Positions 1 to 7,769 of a stretch of 45,587 bases of DNA are shown in pieces. Made by a program: the position numbers and the translations under genes. Under the pieces are notes generated by a model. That model saw only the letters and a list, made by a program, of their open reading frames with translations, was not told where the DNA came from and made no database searches. The stretch comes from Candidatus Howiella intestinavium (GTDB taxonomy: Bacteria; Bacillota; Clostridia; Oscillospirales; Acutalibacteraceae), in assembly GCA_904420585.1 (NCBI GenBank), contig CAJFVX010000032.1, forward strand, positions 1 through 45,587, given 5' to 3'. The first letter of the stretch is position 1. The number at the start of each line of letters is the position of its first letter.

Positions 1-58
1 GCAAACAGATAAGGTTTGAATGAAAAACAGGCGTGAAGCCTTGAAAAATCAATGGTTT

Positions 59-87
59 TTGAGGATTAGATAGTTAAATTCTAATTT
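59..87 (+). promoter_or_regulatory. Candidate sigma-A promoter for the first gene
   Basis: TTGAGG at 59-64 and TAATTT at 82-87 are separated by 17 bp, about 50 bp before the start codon at 137. The surrounding DNA is AT-rich, so a chance match is quite possible. Bases 1-58 show no recognisable coding or RNA feature. Confidence 0.35.
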
Positions 88-136
88 ATGGGGTAGTCAA
101 AGGGAGCGAAAAACTGTATTTAGGGGGGAGCAGGTT

Positions 137-649
137 ATGGCCGATAGCGTGAAAGAAAAAATGGAATTATATTTTCAAACAAAGGATGTGCCCAAAAGAA
201 ATTTAATATTAAAAGAATTGATGTTTTCCTGCCCGCAAAACGCAAAGGAATTTTTCTTTAGAGCATTTAAAAAAGAAAGGTATTTGGATATGAAGCTTAT
301 GGCTCTTAGAGGCTATGCTTTTTATGCAGCTGAAGAAGAGGTGAACCCTCTTATGTCTAAAATGTTAGTGCTTTTAAAGAAAAGACCGGAGCATACCCCG
401 TATAATTATCAAGAATACGAAATTATGCGCTCAAAGTTTTTGATGCCGTATTTGCTAGAAAAATATAATTACAACTGCTTTCGGGAATTTAATGAACAAT
501 TAGAAAAGCAATATAACGATATGCCGGAAGTTTTTAAAAATATTTTTTCTTGTGATGAATTTGGAAATAGTTATACGGTCAGAGATCCATCGGAGGTTAC
601 GTCCTCTTTTAAAAAATTTTTTGACGAAAGAAGAAAACAACAACTATGA
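137..649 (+). CDS. Hypothetical AT-rich orphan protein (170 aa)
   Basis: I do not recognise this family. The protein is soluble, rich in Lys, Glu, Phe and Asn, probably mostly helical, and has no signal peptide or membrane segment. A purine-rich ribosome site (AGGGGGGAG) precedes the ATG by 6 bases. Its codon use is strongly AT-biased (many AAA, TTT, ATT, TTA), quite unlike the GC-rich genes that follow, which suggests recent transfer. Small helical proteins of this kind and composition are often immunity proteins or parts of accessory islands, but nothing in this window shows the partner, which would lie upstream of base 1. The call as a gene rests on length, ribosome site and coherent composition. 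Confidence 0.7.
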   Translation: MADSVKEKMELYFQTKDVPKRNLILKELMFSCPQNAKEFFFRAFKKERYLDMKLMALRGYAFYAAEEEVNPLMSKMLVLLKKRPEHTPYNYQEYEIMRSKFLMPYLLEKYNYNCFREFNEQLEKQYNDMPEVFKNIFSCDEFGNSYTVRDPSEVTSSFKKFFDERRKQQL

Positions 650-814
650 TAAAGTGCCGAAATATGTAACAAATAACTTCCCGTTTCCCGGGGCGCAGCA
701 CCCCGGCCGGGGTTGTATAGGATGGAAAAGGCTGCTTTTCCTCTGTTTCTGTAATGCTTTTTTGATGCGAAGAAACGAGCAGTCCGCCCCCCTATATCTG
801 CATTTGCCGGGGGG
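650..814. other. Junction between AT-rich island and GC-rich chromosome
   Basis: Composition changes abruptly near 680-700. The stretch holds a GC-rich inverted segment (about 682-714, CCCGGGGCG facing a run of CCCC/GGGG) that could be a terminator or a scar. No convincing coding sequence is present. It joins the foreign-looking gene to the truncated methyltransferase remnant and may be a deletion or insertion boundary. Confidence 0.35.
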
Positions 815-1372
815 AAAATCCCGGCGGGAGCATCCCGGCCTCTCCTTCCGCCTCTGCGGGGCGGCGGAACTGGAGGGCAGATATGACCTGCTTTTTTCCA
901 ACGCCTGCCTCCAGTGGATTCCCGACCATGCGTCGCTGCTTCCCACCCTGATGGACAAGCTGGAGGATGGGGCGTATTGGCGGTGCAGATGCCCATGAAC
1001 GGGGAAGAGCCGCTGTTCCGGCTCATAAAAGAGGTGGCCGCGGAACCCCGGTGGGGACTGCAGGGCGTCCCGCTGCAGCCGAATGAAACCCTGACCCCCG
1101 CCGCCTATTATGATATTTTATCCGGCTGCGCTTCGGCCTTTGACATGTGGGAAGTAAAATACTACCATCCCCTGGCCGGCCACAAGGCCCTGGTGGAATG
1201 GGTGAAGGGCACAAGGCTGCGGCCCTATCTTGCCTTCCTGGGGGAAGAGCGGGGGGCGGAATTTGAAGCCGAAATCACCCGCCGGGCGGAAGCGCTCTAT
1301 CCCGTGGGAAAAGACGGCCGGGTGGTGCTGGGGTTCCGCAGGTTTTTCTTTACGGCCGGGAAGCAGGCATGA
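815..1372 (+). pseudogene. Trans-aconitate 2-methyltransferase-like remnant, 5' truncated and frameshifted
   Basis: Two reading frames together give the C-terminal two thirds of a Tam-type SAM-dependent methyltransferase. The upstream frame reads YDLLFSNACLQWIPDH followed by a Leu-rich helix and KLEDG. The continuation GVLAVQMPMN then appears in the +1 frame and runs to the stop at 1372 with YHPLAGHKALVEWVKG and RLRPYL, all characteristic of the family. The frame changes at a run of four G at 969-972; one more G would restore a single frame, so this is a one-base deletion or a sequencing error in a homopolymer. The N-terminal half, including the glycine-rich SAM motif I, is missing, so the gene is dead even if the frameshift is an error. 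It probably once preceded the acetyltransferase in an operon. Confidence 0.75.
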
Positions 1373-1386
1373 AGGGAGGACAGCGC

Positions 1387-1920
1387 ATGGATGAAAAAAT
1401 CAGCATCCGGCTGATTGACCGGGAACACAGCCGGGATATCCGCCTGCCCAACGAGCCCTTTGCGCTCTTTGGCAGGATGATACCGTCCTATATCGATGAA
1501 AAATGGGAGTACCGCATCGAACGGTTTGCCGAAGTATCGGAAATGTGTTTTCCCGATGAAGGGTATGACTATGATAAAATGCAGGAAAACAGCCTTTTTG
1601 TCGGGGCCTACTGCGGGGAGACCTGCATTGGCCTGGCCATTTTGCAGCAGGCCTTTTTTCGGTATATGTATTTGTACGACCTGAAGGTGAAGGGCGATTA
1701 TCGGAAGCAGGGGGTGGCCCGGGCGCTGATAGAGCGCGCCAAGGCGGCGGCCAAAGAGTACGGATACCGGGGGATATACACCCAGGGCCAGGACAACAAC
1801 CTGGGGGCCTGCCTGTTCTATCTGAAAACCGGCTTTGTCATCGGGGGGCTGGATACCAAGGTATACGAGGGCACCCCCCAGGAGGGCAAAAAGGATATTT
1901 ATTTCTATCTGGATTTCTGA
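1387..1920 (+). CDS. GNAT N-acetyltransferase, streptothricin acetyltransferase-like
   Basis: A 177-residue GNAT enzyme that would transfer acetyl from acetyl-CoA to an amine. The acetyl-CoA loop is in KGDYRKQGVARALIERAK (R-x-x-G-x-A). The C-terminal half (NNLGACLFYLKTGFVIGGLD, then a YxGTP segment and a conserved YFYLDF end) resembles streptothricin acetyltransferases such as SatA and Bacillus YyaR. I chose the ATG at 1387 because GGGAGG lies 7 bases upstream; an in-frame ATG at 1369 has no such site and overlaps the stop of the preceding pseudogene. Whether the substrate is really streptothricin is not visible. Many chromosomal members act on unknown amines. Confidence 0.8.
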   Translation: MDEKISIRLIDREHSRDIRLPNEPFALFGRMIPSYIDEKWEYRIERFAEVSEMCFPDEGYDYDKMQENSLFVGAYCGETCIGLAILQQAFFRYMYLYDLKVKGDYRKQGVARALIERAKAAAKEYGYRGIYTQGQDNNLGACLFYLKTGFVIGGLDTKVYEGTPQEGKKDIYFYLDF

Positions 1921-1954
1921 TGGCGCAAAGCAAAGACCTTATGCCCGCAACCTG

Positions 1955-1996
1955 GCAAAGGCGCTGCCATACCCGGCGGCGCCTTTTGCTTTATTT
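1955..1996. terminator. Bidirectional intrinsic terminator
   Basis: GCAAAGGCGC (1955-1964) pairs with GCGCCTTTTGC (1979-1989) and is followed by TTTATTT on the plus strand. It lies between the convergent acetyltransferase and WYL regulator genes. Confidence 0.65.
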
Positions 1997-2929
1997 CCCG
2001 TTTTCTGTCTGCGCCGCCCCGGGAAAAGAGAGGCTGCGCTGCCTCGACAGGCGTTCCTTTATAAGCCCGATAAATTCCGGGGGCGACTGCACCTCCAGCA
2101 CCGGCCCGAAGGACAGGACGCGGATGAGGAGTTCGGCCTCGTCCCCCGGGTCGTAGCGCAATTTTATTTCGTACAGCCCGTGGGCTATCCTGCGGGTCTC
2201 CTTTTCCAGGTGGGAGAAATGCAGCAGCACCCGTTCCAGGGCGTTGCGCTCCTCCTGCAGCAGCAGCACCAGCTCCTTTTCCCGCCTTCCCGGCGGATGG
2301 AAGCCGGCGGGGACGCGGGTTTCCAGCATTTCGCAGGAGAGGATGCGGGAGAGGTTGACGGCCTCCATTTTTCCCTTGCCGGCCGTAAGCAGGCGGAACT
2401 TGTCGTCCTTGGCCGAATACTCCAGCCGGCAGGGGATGCAGTCGGCCGCATACAGCCGGCCGGCCCGGCTGCGGTACCGGATGCGCAGCATCCTCTTTTG
2501 ACGGAGGGCCTCCAGAATCCGGCGGAAGCGCTGTATGTATCCCTCGTCGGTATAAGGGTCCCCGTCGGCGTATTGGTCGAAGCAAACAAAGGTATCCGGC
2601 CGGTAAAGGGGCTCCACCCCTTCCAGCCCGCCGGGGTCGGGGGAGAAGAGGGCGATGCGGGGATCCAGAAGCAGCGCTTTCAGCCAGCGCTTTTCCAGGG
2701 TGGTGAGCGGCCGGGTGGGGGGATGCCGCAAAAGGGATTTGCCCTCCTTGTCCAGCAGGGGCCATTCCCCCTTTTCCAGGGCCGCCGGGATGGTCAGGAC
2801 GCTTTCGGCAAAGGCCTTTTCCTCCACGATGCGGGTGATTTCCCGGCGGGTCAGGCCGCCGGCCGCCGCCTCGGTCAGGATGGCGGCCACCGCGTTATAG
2901 TAGCTGCCGTAAATTTCACTGAACAGCAT
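1991..2929 (-). CDS. WYL-domain transcriptional regulator (downstream partner)
   Basis: A 312-residue protein of the WYL/PafBC-like class, in which a helical or HTH N-terminus is followed by a ligand- or nucleic-acid-sensing WYL domain and a WCX C-terminal extension. The WYL region is seen as LRIRYRSRAGRLYAADCIPC followed by a degenerate FRLLTA segment. The C-terminus has the YEIKLRYDPGDEAELLIRVLSFG pattern of WCX domains. No clear HTH can be recognised at the N-terminus. I chose the ATG at 2929 because GGAGGGG lies about 6 bases upstream; an ATG at 2944 is also possible. The start overlaps the end of the upstream WYL gene (stop at 2916), so the two are translationally coupled and may act as a heterodimer, as known PafB/PafC pairs do. 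Confidence 0.85.
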   Translation of the reverse strand: MLFSEIYGSYYNAVAAILTEAAAGGLTRREITRIVEEKAFAESVLTIPAALEKGEWPLLDKEGKSLLRHPPTRPLTTLEKRWLKALLLDPRIALFSPDPGGLEGVEPLYRPDTFVCFDQYADGDPYTDEGYIQRFRRILEALRQKRMLRIRYRSRAGRLYAADCIPCRLEYSAKDDKFRLLTAGKGKMEAVNLSRILSCEMLETRVPAGFHPPGRREKELVLLLQEERNALERVLLHFSHLEKETRRIAHGLYEIKLRYDPGDEAELLIRVLSFGPVLEVQSPPEFIGLIKERLSRQRSLSFPGAAQTENGK

Positions 2930-4160
2930 GGCCGTCCCCTCCATACATAGCCTCCATGCGCCGGAGGTCTGCGTAAAAGGTATCCACTACTTCCTGCCGG
3001 CTGCACCGCAGTTCTGTAATCCGCCCTGTAAAGGTGCGCAGCCAGGGCAGCATCTCGGCGGCGTCGTAAACATCGGCGCTGAAGCGGCAGGTCTGCCCGT
3101 CCAGCATGGCAACCCGGCCGTGCCGCTTTTCCCTTTCCAGGCGCTGGAGGAGAAAATCCTCCCCCGGCCCGATGTGCAGGGTCATTTCCAGGTGATCCAG
3201 CCTTCCCTCCGGGTTGGCCGACACCCCCCAAAGGTGCCCGTCAAACCGGCCCCATTCCTCCAAGTAGAGGGAAAATTTCTTTTCCCCCCGGCCCGGCGTC
3301 ACCTTCTGGATGGCGTCCAGGCGGTAAAAGGACATCTGCCGGCCCCGGTAGTGGTAGCCCAGCAGGTACCGGCGGCCGGCTTCGGTGCTGCTGTAGATTT
3401 TCAGGGGGCATACGGTCCGCCGGTAGGTGCGGCCGTCCCGCAGGCTTTTGAGGGTCAGTTCCACGGCCTGCCGCCCGTCTATGGCCAGCAGGAGCCGGCA
3501 GAGGATGTCGCTGTCCAGGGCGTGGAGGATGTAGTGGTGCTTGAAGCGGAAGATATCGGGAACCCCGCCCAGCCTGTCCGCCAGATAGGAGCCGATAACC
3601 CCCACCGGGTTTTCCTCGGCGTAGAAGGCCAGGGCGTCGGCCCAGGCCGGCAGAGACGGCTCCTCTTGGGCCCGGCGGTAGAGGAGATGGCGGCCATCCT
3701 TTTGGGTGCATAGCAGGCCCAGCGCCGCGTACTCCTGCAGCTTCTTGCGCAATGTGGATTCGTCCAGGGGGAAGGGGGCGTCCGCCCGGGAAAGGTAATC
3801 CCTGTGGATGCGGTCGATAATCTCCCCGGCCGACAGGGCGCTTTGGCCGGCTAAGATGTCCAGAATATAGAAATGCAGGGTGATGTCCTTGTTTGTAAAG
3901 CTCTTGGCCTTGAAGGCCTTGTACAGGGGATTGCCGGGAATCTGCCGGCTGTCCACCGAGAGGAATACCTTCTTGCCGGCGGCGTCCCGGCGGAAGGACA
4001 TATAGTCCCCCAGCCAGCTTTCCACCCGGCGGCGCTCGTTGTCGTAGCTGCGGGGACTCTTGGCGTCGTACTCCCCCCGGCCCTTGAAGCCGTATACATA
4101 GAAGGACCGCATAAAATCCCGGATGCGGCCGAAATCCTTTATCCGCTCGCTGTAGGCCAT
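2916..4160 (-). CDS. WYL-domain transcriptional regulator (upstream partner)
   Basis: A 414-residue WYL regulator. An N-terminal helical/winged-helix part (FGRIRDFMRSFYVYGFKGR, then SYDNERRRVESWLG) is followed by a central region with a second HTH-like segment (DESTLRKKLQEYAALGLL) and a WYL core near YLLGYHYRGRQMSFYRLDAI. A WCX-like tail ends the protein. The ATG at 4160 has GGGAGG 9 bases upstream; a longer frame upstream crosses the promoter and is rejected. It is the first gene of a two-gene operon divergent from rtcB. Regulators placed this way usually control the divergent operon, and WYL proteins are known to respond to nucleic-acid damage signals. That it controls RNA repair here is inference. 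Confidence 0.88.
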   Translation of the reverse strand: MAYSERIKDFGRIRDFMRSFYVYGFKGRGEYDAKSPRSYDNERRRVESWLGDYMSFRRDAAGKKVFLSVDSRQIPGNPLYKAFKAKSFTNKDITLHFYILDILAGQSALSAGEIIDRIHRDYLSRADAPFPLDESTLRKKLQEYAALGLLCTQKDGRHLLYRRAQEEPSLPAWADALAFYAEENPVGVIGSYLADRLGGVPDIFRFKHHYILHALDSDILCRLLLAIDGRQAVELTLKSLRDGRTYRRTVCPLKIYSSTEAGRRYLLGYHYRGRQMSFYRLDAIQKVTPGRGEKKFSLYLEEWGRFDGHLWGVSANPEGRLDHLEMTLHIGPGEDFLLQRLEREKRHGRVAMLDGQTCRFSADVYDAAEMLPWLRTFTGRITELRCSRQEVVDTFYADLRRMEAMYGGDGHAVQ

Positions 4161-4193
4161 ACGCCCCGCCTCCCGAATCCGTTGTATGTACCG

Positions 4194-4229
4194 ATTGTAA
4201 CACAAGAGGCCGCCGGAGAAAAGGCGGCC
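4194..4229 (-). promoter_or_regulatory. WYL operon promoter with overlapping inverted repeat
   Basis: On the minus strand TACAAT (plus-strand 4194-4199) is a good -10 box. A perfect 7-bp inverted repeat, GGCCGCC at 4208-4214 and GGCGGCC at 4223-4229 with an 8-bp spacer, covers the place where the -35 would sit (about 4217-4222). It lies between the divergent WYL and rtcB operons, so it is a candidate operator for autoregulation and for control of rtcB. It could also be an incidental hairpin. Confidence 0.45.
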
Positions 4230-4330
4230 CTTCCCGTGTATTCGCAACTTTTTTTCCGTGCACTGGATGGCGGGATTTGGTATGCTGTATTTGCAGGGAG
4301 CCCGAAAGGGAAGAAAAGGAGGTTTTTACC

Positions 4331-5533
4331 ATGGTAGAGATAAAAGGGCTGTACAACACCGCCAAATGCTTCTGCGGGACTTTGGACGAAACCGCCGCCG
4401 AACAGATTCGCACCCTGTGCGGCCAGGCGGCCTTTGGGGGCTGCAAAATCCGCATCATGCCCGACGTCCACGCGGGCAAGGGCTGCACCATCGGCACCAC
4501 CATGACCATCACGGATAAAATCGTGCCCAGTATGGTGGGGGTGGATATCGGCTGCGGCATGGAGACCCTGCGGCTGGAGGAAAGGCAGGTGGACTTTGCC
4601 CTTCTGGACGCGGTTATCCGGCAGAACATCCCCTGCGGCCGGGAGGTGCGGGCCGAACCCCACCCCATGGCGGCGGAAATCGACCTGGAGCAGCTGCGCT
4701 GCGCCCGCTTTGTAAACCTTGTCCGGGCCCGCCGCAGCCTGGGGACCCTGGGGAGCGGCAACCATTTCATCGAGGTGGACAGGGGAGAGGACGGCGCGCT
4801 TTATCTCATCGTCCACTCGGGCAGCCGCCATTTGGGCGTGGAGGTGGCCAATTATTACCAGGAGGAGGGCCGCCGGGCCCTGTGGGGCGGCGCCGCCCAC
4901 CAGGTAAAGGAGAAAATCGCCGAGCTGAAGGCCCAGGGGAGGCAGCGGGAAATTGAAGGGGCGGTGAAGGCGCTGAAAAAGGAGCACGCCCTGCAAATCC
5001 CGGCCGAGCTGGCCTATGTGGAGGGCAGGCTTTTCGACGACTACATCCACGACATGAAAATTGTCCAGCGCTTTGCCCTGCTCAACCGCAAATGCATGAC
5101 CGACGTCATCCTGCAGGAAACGGGGCTGACGCCGGCGGAGGCCTTCACCACCATCCACAACTACATCGACACCGACGCCATGATTCTGCGCAAGGGGGCC
5201 GTGTCGGCCAAGGCGGGGGAAAAGCTGCTGATTCCCATCAATATGCGGGATGGGAGCCTCATCTGCAGGGGGAAGGGCAACGGGGACTGGAACTGCTCGG
5301 CCCCCCACGGCGCCGGCCGGCTCATGAGCCGCAAGGCCGCCCTGCACAACCTGTCCATGGAGGAATTCCAGCGGCAGATGCAGGGGATATACACCACCTG
5401 CGTGGCGCCGGACACCCTGGACGAATCCCCCATGGCCTACAAGAGCATGGCCGAAATCCTGGCGCAAATCGGCCCCACCGCCGAAGTGGTGGAACGGCTG
5501 CGCCCGGTGTACAACTTCAAGGCGGCCGAATAG
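4331..5533 (+). CDS. rtcB: RtcB family RNA-splicing ligase
   Basis: A 400-residue GTP- and Mn-dependent RNA ligase that joins 2',3'-cyclic phosphate or 3'-phosphate ends to 5'-OH ends. Visible family residues are MPDVHAGKG (Asp45, His47), VGVDIGCGM (Cys75), GSGNHF (His145), VHSGSRH (His162) and the guanylylated histidine in CSAPHGAGR (His326). All metal and GMP ligands appear intact. The length matches the shorter bacterial RtcB group. The ATG at 4331 follows AAAGGAGG by 9 bases; the longer upstream frame lacks a ribosome site. The next gene, an RlaP-type nucleotidyltransferase, lies 93 bp downstream on the same strand, and WYL regulators are divergent. This is an RNA-repair neighbourhood. 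I saw no sigma-54 promoter or RtcR gene of the kind that controls E. coli rtcB. Confidence 0.95.
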   Translation: MVEIKGLYNTAKCFCGTLDETAAEQIRTLCGQAAFGGCKIRIMPDVHAGKGCTIGTTMTITDKIVPSMVGVDIGCGMETLRLEERQVDFALLDAVIRQNIPCGREVRAEPHPMAAEIDLEQLRCARFVNLVRARRSLGTLGSGNHFIEVDRGEDGALYLIVHSGSRHLGVEVANYYQEEGRRALWGGAAHQVKEKIAELKAQGRQREIEGAVKALKKEHALQIPAELAYVEGRLFDDYIHDMKIVQRFALLNRKCMTDVILQETGLTPAEAFTTIHNYIDTDAMILRKGAVSAKAGEKLLIPINMRDGSLICRGKGNGDWNCSAPHGAGRLMSRKAALHNLSMEEFQRQMQGIYTTCVAPDTLDESPMAYKSMAEILAQIGPTAEVVERLRPVYNFKAAE

Positions 5534-5626
5534 TGCGGCTTGTTGCCCAAACCGACGCACACGCCGCCGGTTTCTGCGATGCAAATGGCTTTCATTGGGT
5601 ACAAATACAGAAAGGAGGTGCCTTTT

Positions 5627-6394
5627 ATGCAAGAGCTTATCAGGCAAAAATTAGAAGAAATAGAGGGGGAGGAAAACTGCCGCATCCTGCTGGCGGTGGA
5701 ATCGGGCAGCCGGGCCTGGGGCTTTGCCTCCCCGGACAGCGACTATGACGTCCGCTTTATCTATGTGCGGCCCCGGGGGGACTATCTGAAGCTGGAGAAG
5801 GTGCGGGACGTCATCGAGCGGCCCATCAGCGGCCGGCTGGATATAAACGGCTGGGACGCGGCCAAGGCCCTCCGCCTGCTGCACAAATCCAACCCCACGG
5901 TCTTTGAATGGTTTTCCTCCCCCATTCTCTACCGGGACAGCCCGTTTGCCGGCCGGGTCCGGGCGGAAATGGGGAAATACTTTTCCCGTAAAAGCAGCCT
6001 GTGGCACTATCTGCACATGGCCCAGGGGAACTACCGGGCCTATCTGCGGGGGGAGAGGGTAAAGGCCAAGAAATATTTTTACGTCCTCCGGCCCCTTCTG
6101 GCCTGCCGGTGGATACTGGAACGGGGCACGCCGCCGCCCATGGCCTTTGCCCGGCTGGCCGAAAGCCAGTTGGAGGAGGAATGGAAGCCCCTGGTGGACC
6201 GGCTGTTGGAGCTGAAACGCGGGGCCCCGGAGGTGGAGAAGATTCCGCGGATAGACCGGCTCAACGCCTATCTGGACAGAGAACTTGCCCGGGTCATGGA
6301 GCAGATTGAACGGCTGCCCAAGGAGGAGCCGGCCGGCTGGGAGGAGCTGGACGCCCTTTTCCTTTTGGCCCTGCAGGCCGCCCCCGCCGGCTAA
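5627..6394 (+). CDS. RlaP-type polymerase-beta-fold nucleotidyltransferase (COG3541-like)
   Basis: A 255-residue protein with the nucleotidyltransferase signature SGSRAWGFASPDSDYD: Gly27-Ser28 and the metal-binding Asp39 and Asp41. The tail of the domain (VFEWFSSPILY, YLHMAQGNYRAYL) and the helical C-terminus fit the family named RNA-ligase-associated polymerase (RlaP, Pfam PF10127, COG3541/YcgL). Members are thought to add or repair nucleotides at RNA ends before ligation. The ATG at 5627 follows AAAGGAGG by 8 bases; the longer upstream frame has no such site. It lies directly downstream of rtcB and probably shares its transcript. Its stop overlaps by 4 bases the stop of the convergent next gene. 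Confidence 0.85.
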   Translation: MQELIRQKLEEIEGEENCRILLAVESGSRAWGFASPDSDYDVRFIYVRPRGDYLKLEKVRDVIERPISGRLDINGWDAAKALRLLHKSNPTVFEWFSSPILYRDSPFAGRVRAEMGKYFSRKSSLWHYLHMAQGNYRAYLRGERVKAKKYFYVLRPLLACRWILERGTPPPMAFARLAESQLEEEWKPLVDRLLELKRGAPEVEKIPRIDRLNAYLDRELARVMEQIERLPKEEPAGWEELDALFLLALQAAPAG

Positions 6395-6876
6395 AATCCC
6401 CTTTCCCGGCACAGCCGGTCGATTTCCCACCACCCCATGCCCCGCATAAAATGGGCGGCGGCGGCCGGGCTGGCGTTTTCGGCCAGCAGGATATGCATTC
6501 CTAAGCGCTTTATCCGTTTGCCCAGGCGGGTATTCGCCTTGCGCTCTTCGGCTATCATGCCCATATACAGGATGGTGAAGACGATGTCCACCCCCAGGGC
6601 GTCTTCCCCGTAGGCGGCCGCCGTCCTTGTGATGGCGGCCAATACCGCTTCTTCCACATCCTTTCCCGTCCGGTGGTAGAGCCTTACAAAATCAGCGTAC
6701 AGCCGGTTTGCCCCGTGCTTTGCGGCGTACCGCTTCAGCCGGGTGAAATAGGCCAAATCCCTGGGCGGGCTGCGCCGGCCGTCGGGGCCGGTGAGGTAGA
6801 CGCACCAGTCGTCGAAGCTGCCCCGGTCGTATTCCAGCATACAGCCGCCGGGAAAGGTTTTGATGATCCGGCCCAT
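6391..6876 (-). CDS. Conserved hypothetical protein, RNA-repair neighbour
   Basis: A 161-residue soluble protein that I recognise only as a conserved Firmicutes family of unknown function. It begins MGRIIKTFPGGCMLEYDRGS and has an aromatic-rich FDDWCVYL segment. A helical body follows, with YFTRLKRYAAKHG, then VDIVFTILYMGMIAEE and a basic KRIKRLGMHILL helix, ending in MGWWEIDRLC. There is no signal peptide or membrane segment. The ATG at 6876 has AAAGGAGGGC 6 bases upstream. It faces the nucleotidyltransferase gene with a 4-base tail-to-tail overlap and has its own strong promoter. A function linked to RNA repair is possible from position only. Confidence 0.75.
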   Translation of the reverse strand: MGRIIKTFPGGCMLEYDRGSFDDWCVYLTGPDGRRSPPRDLAYFTRLKRYAAKHGANRLYADFVRLYHRTGKDVEEAVLAAITRTAAAYGEDALGVDIVFTILYMGMIAEERKANTRLGKRIKRLGMHILLAENASPAAAAHFMRGMGWWEIDRLCRERGF

Positions 6877-6906
6877 ACAAAAGCCCTCCTTTCGGGTTGC
6901 AGGCTC

Positions 6907-6935
6907 ATTATACAATCCCTCTGCCCCGATTACAA
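6907..6935 (-). promoter_or_regulatory. Sigma-A promoter of the 6391-6876 gene
   Basis: On the minus strand TTGTAA (plus 6930-6935) and TATAAT (plus 6907-6912) are separated by exactly 17 bp, about 30 bp before the start codon. This is a near-consensus promoter. Confidence 0.75.
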
Positions 6936-7015
6936 CCGGCCGGCTGTATTCCGGCGTGCAAATCTGCCCTTCTTATGGTATCATGAAATATATATATAAG
7001 CGGGGAGGGGAGCGC

Positions 7016-7693
7016 ATGGCGGCGGAAAGGGTAAGCAGCTGGCGGGAACTGGAGGAACGGGTGAACCGGTTGGGGTTCCTGCCGCTCTTTCGGAATGAGA
7101 TAGAAGGCTTTTCGGCCGAGGAATACACGGCGGGGATGCCCTGGTGGAGCGGCGACCCGGAGCAAGACCCCTGGTTCTGGCGGGAGGTGATGGCCCGGGG
7201 CGGCCGGGTGGCCTACGGGAAGTTTTTTGGCAGAAAGGCCGGCTTTATCAGCCTGGAATGGCTGCCGTATTTCGTCAATTTCCGCCGGGAGGGCTACGAC
7301 TTCGACGCCAGGTGGGAGGACGGACTGGCCCCTGTCCGCCAAAAGAAGCTCATGGACTGCTTTGCCGGCCGGGACGGCTGGATGGGCGCCGAACTGCAGG
7401 CGGCCGCCGGCTTCGGCAAGGGCGGGGAAAAGAACTTTGCCGGCGTTATGGCCGAACTGCAGATGCAGACCTACCTTGTCATCCGGGACTTTCAGCAGAA
7501 GGTGAACAAACGGGGCGCCCCCTATGGTATGCCGGTGTCGGTCTACGCCATGCCGGAGGCGGTGTGGGGGTACGGTGCGGTAACCGCCGCATACGCCGAG
7601 GAGCCGGCCGCCTCCAAAGAGCGGATTTACGCCCGGGCCGGCGCCCTTTTCCCCCGGGCCGCCGAAAGGCAGCTGCAAAGGGTGCTGGGATAG
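7016..7693 (+). CDS. AlkZ-related conserved protein
   Basis: A 225-residue soluble protein. The order of motifs (FLPLFRNEIEGFSAEE, PWWSGDPEQDPWFWRE, AYGKFFGRKAGFIS, WLPYFVNFRREGYDFD, AGFGKGGEKNF, LQMQTYLVIRDFQQK, PEAVWGYG) matches a Firmicutes family usually labelled AlkZ-related, with distant similarity to winged-helix DNA glycosylases of the YcaQ/AlkZ type. It is much shorter than true AlkZ and I cannot identify its catalytic motif, so DNA glycosylase activity is not claimed. The ATG at 7016 is preceded by GGGGAGGGG; an upstream in-frame ATG near 6983 lacks a site. It is divergent from the previous gene. Confidence 0.7.
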   Translation: MAAERVSSWRELEERVNRLGFLPLFRNEIEGFSAEEYTAGMPWWSGDPEQDPWFWREVMARGGRVAYGKFFGRKAGFISLEWLPYFVNFRREGYDFDARWEDGLAPVRQKKLMDCFAGRDGWMGAELQAAAGFGKGGEKNFAGVMAELQMQTYLVIRDFQQKVNKRGAPYGMPVSVYAMPEAVWGYGAVTAAYAEEPAASKERIYARAGALFPRAAERQLQRVLG

Positions 7694-7704
7694 GCGGCCG
7701 GCCC

Positions 7705-7733
7705 TTGTATCCTGCCCTTTCCTGTGCTACAAT
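7705..7733 (+). promoter_or_regulatory. Sigma-A promoter of the 7770 gene
   Basis: TTGTAT (7705-7710) and TACAAT (7728-7733) with a 17-bp spacer, 37 bp before the start codon. Confidence 0.65.
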
Positions 7734-7769
7734 AAAGGCAAATTTTAGCGGAAGGCCGGTGGAGAATTT

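Noticed and set aside
1835-2950. A 371-codon plus-strand frame opposite the WYL gene
   Set aside because: It overlaps the acetyltransferase end and a clear WYL protein on the other strand; composition is Pro/Gly/Gln-rich without motifs.
4250-4330. Sigma-54 promoter for rtcB, as in E. coli
   Set aside because: The GG and GC dinucleotides near 4268-4285 do not have the required spacing, and no RtcR-like activator is encoded here.
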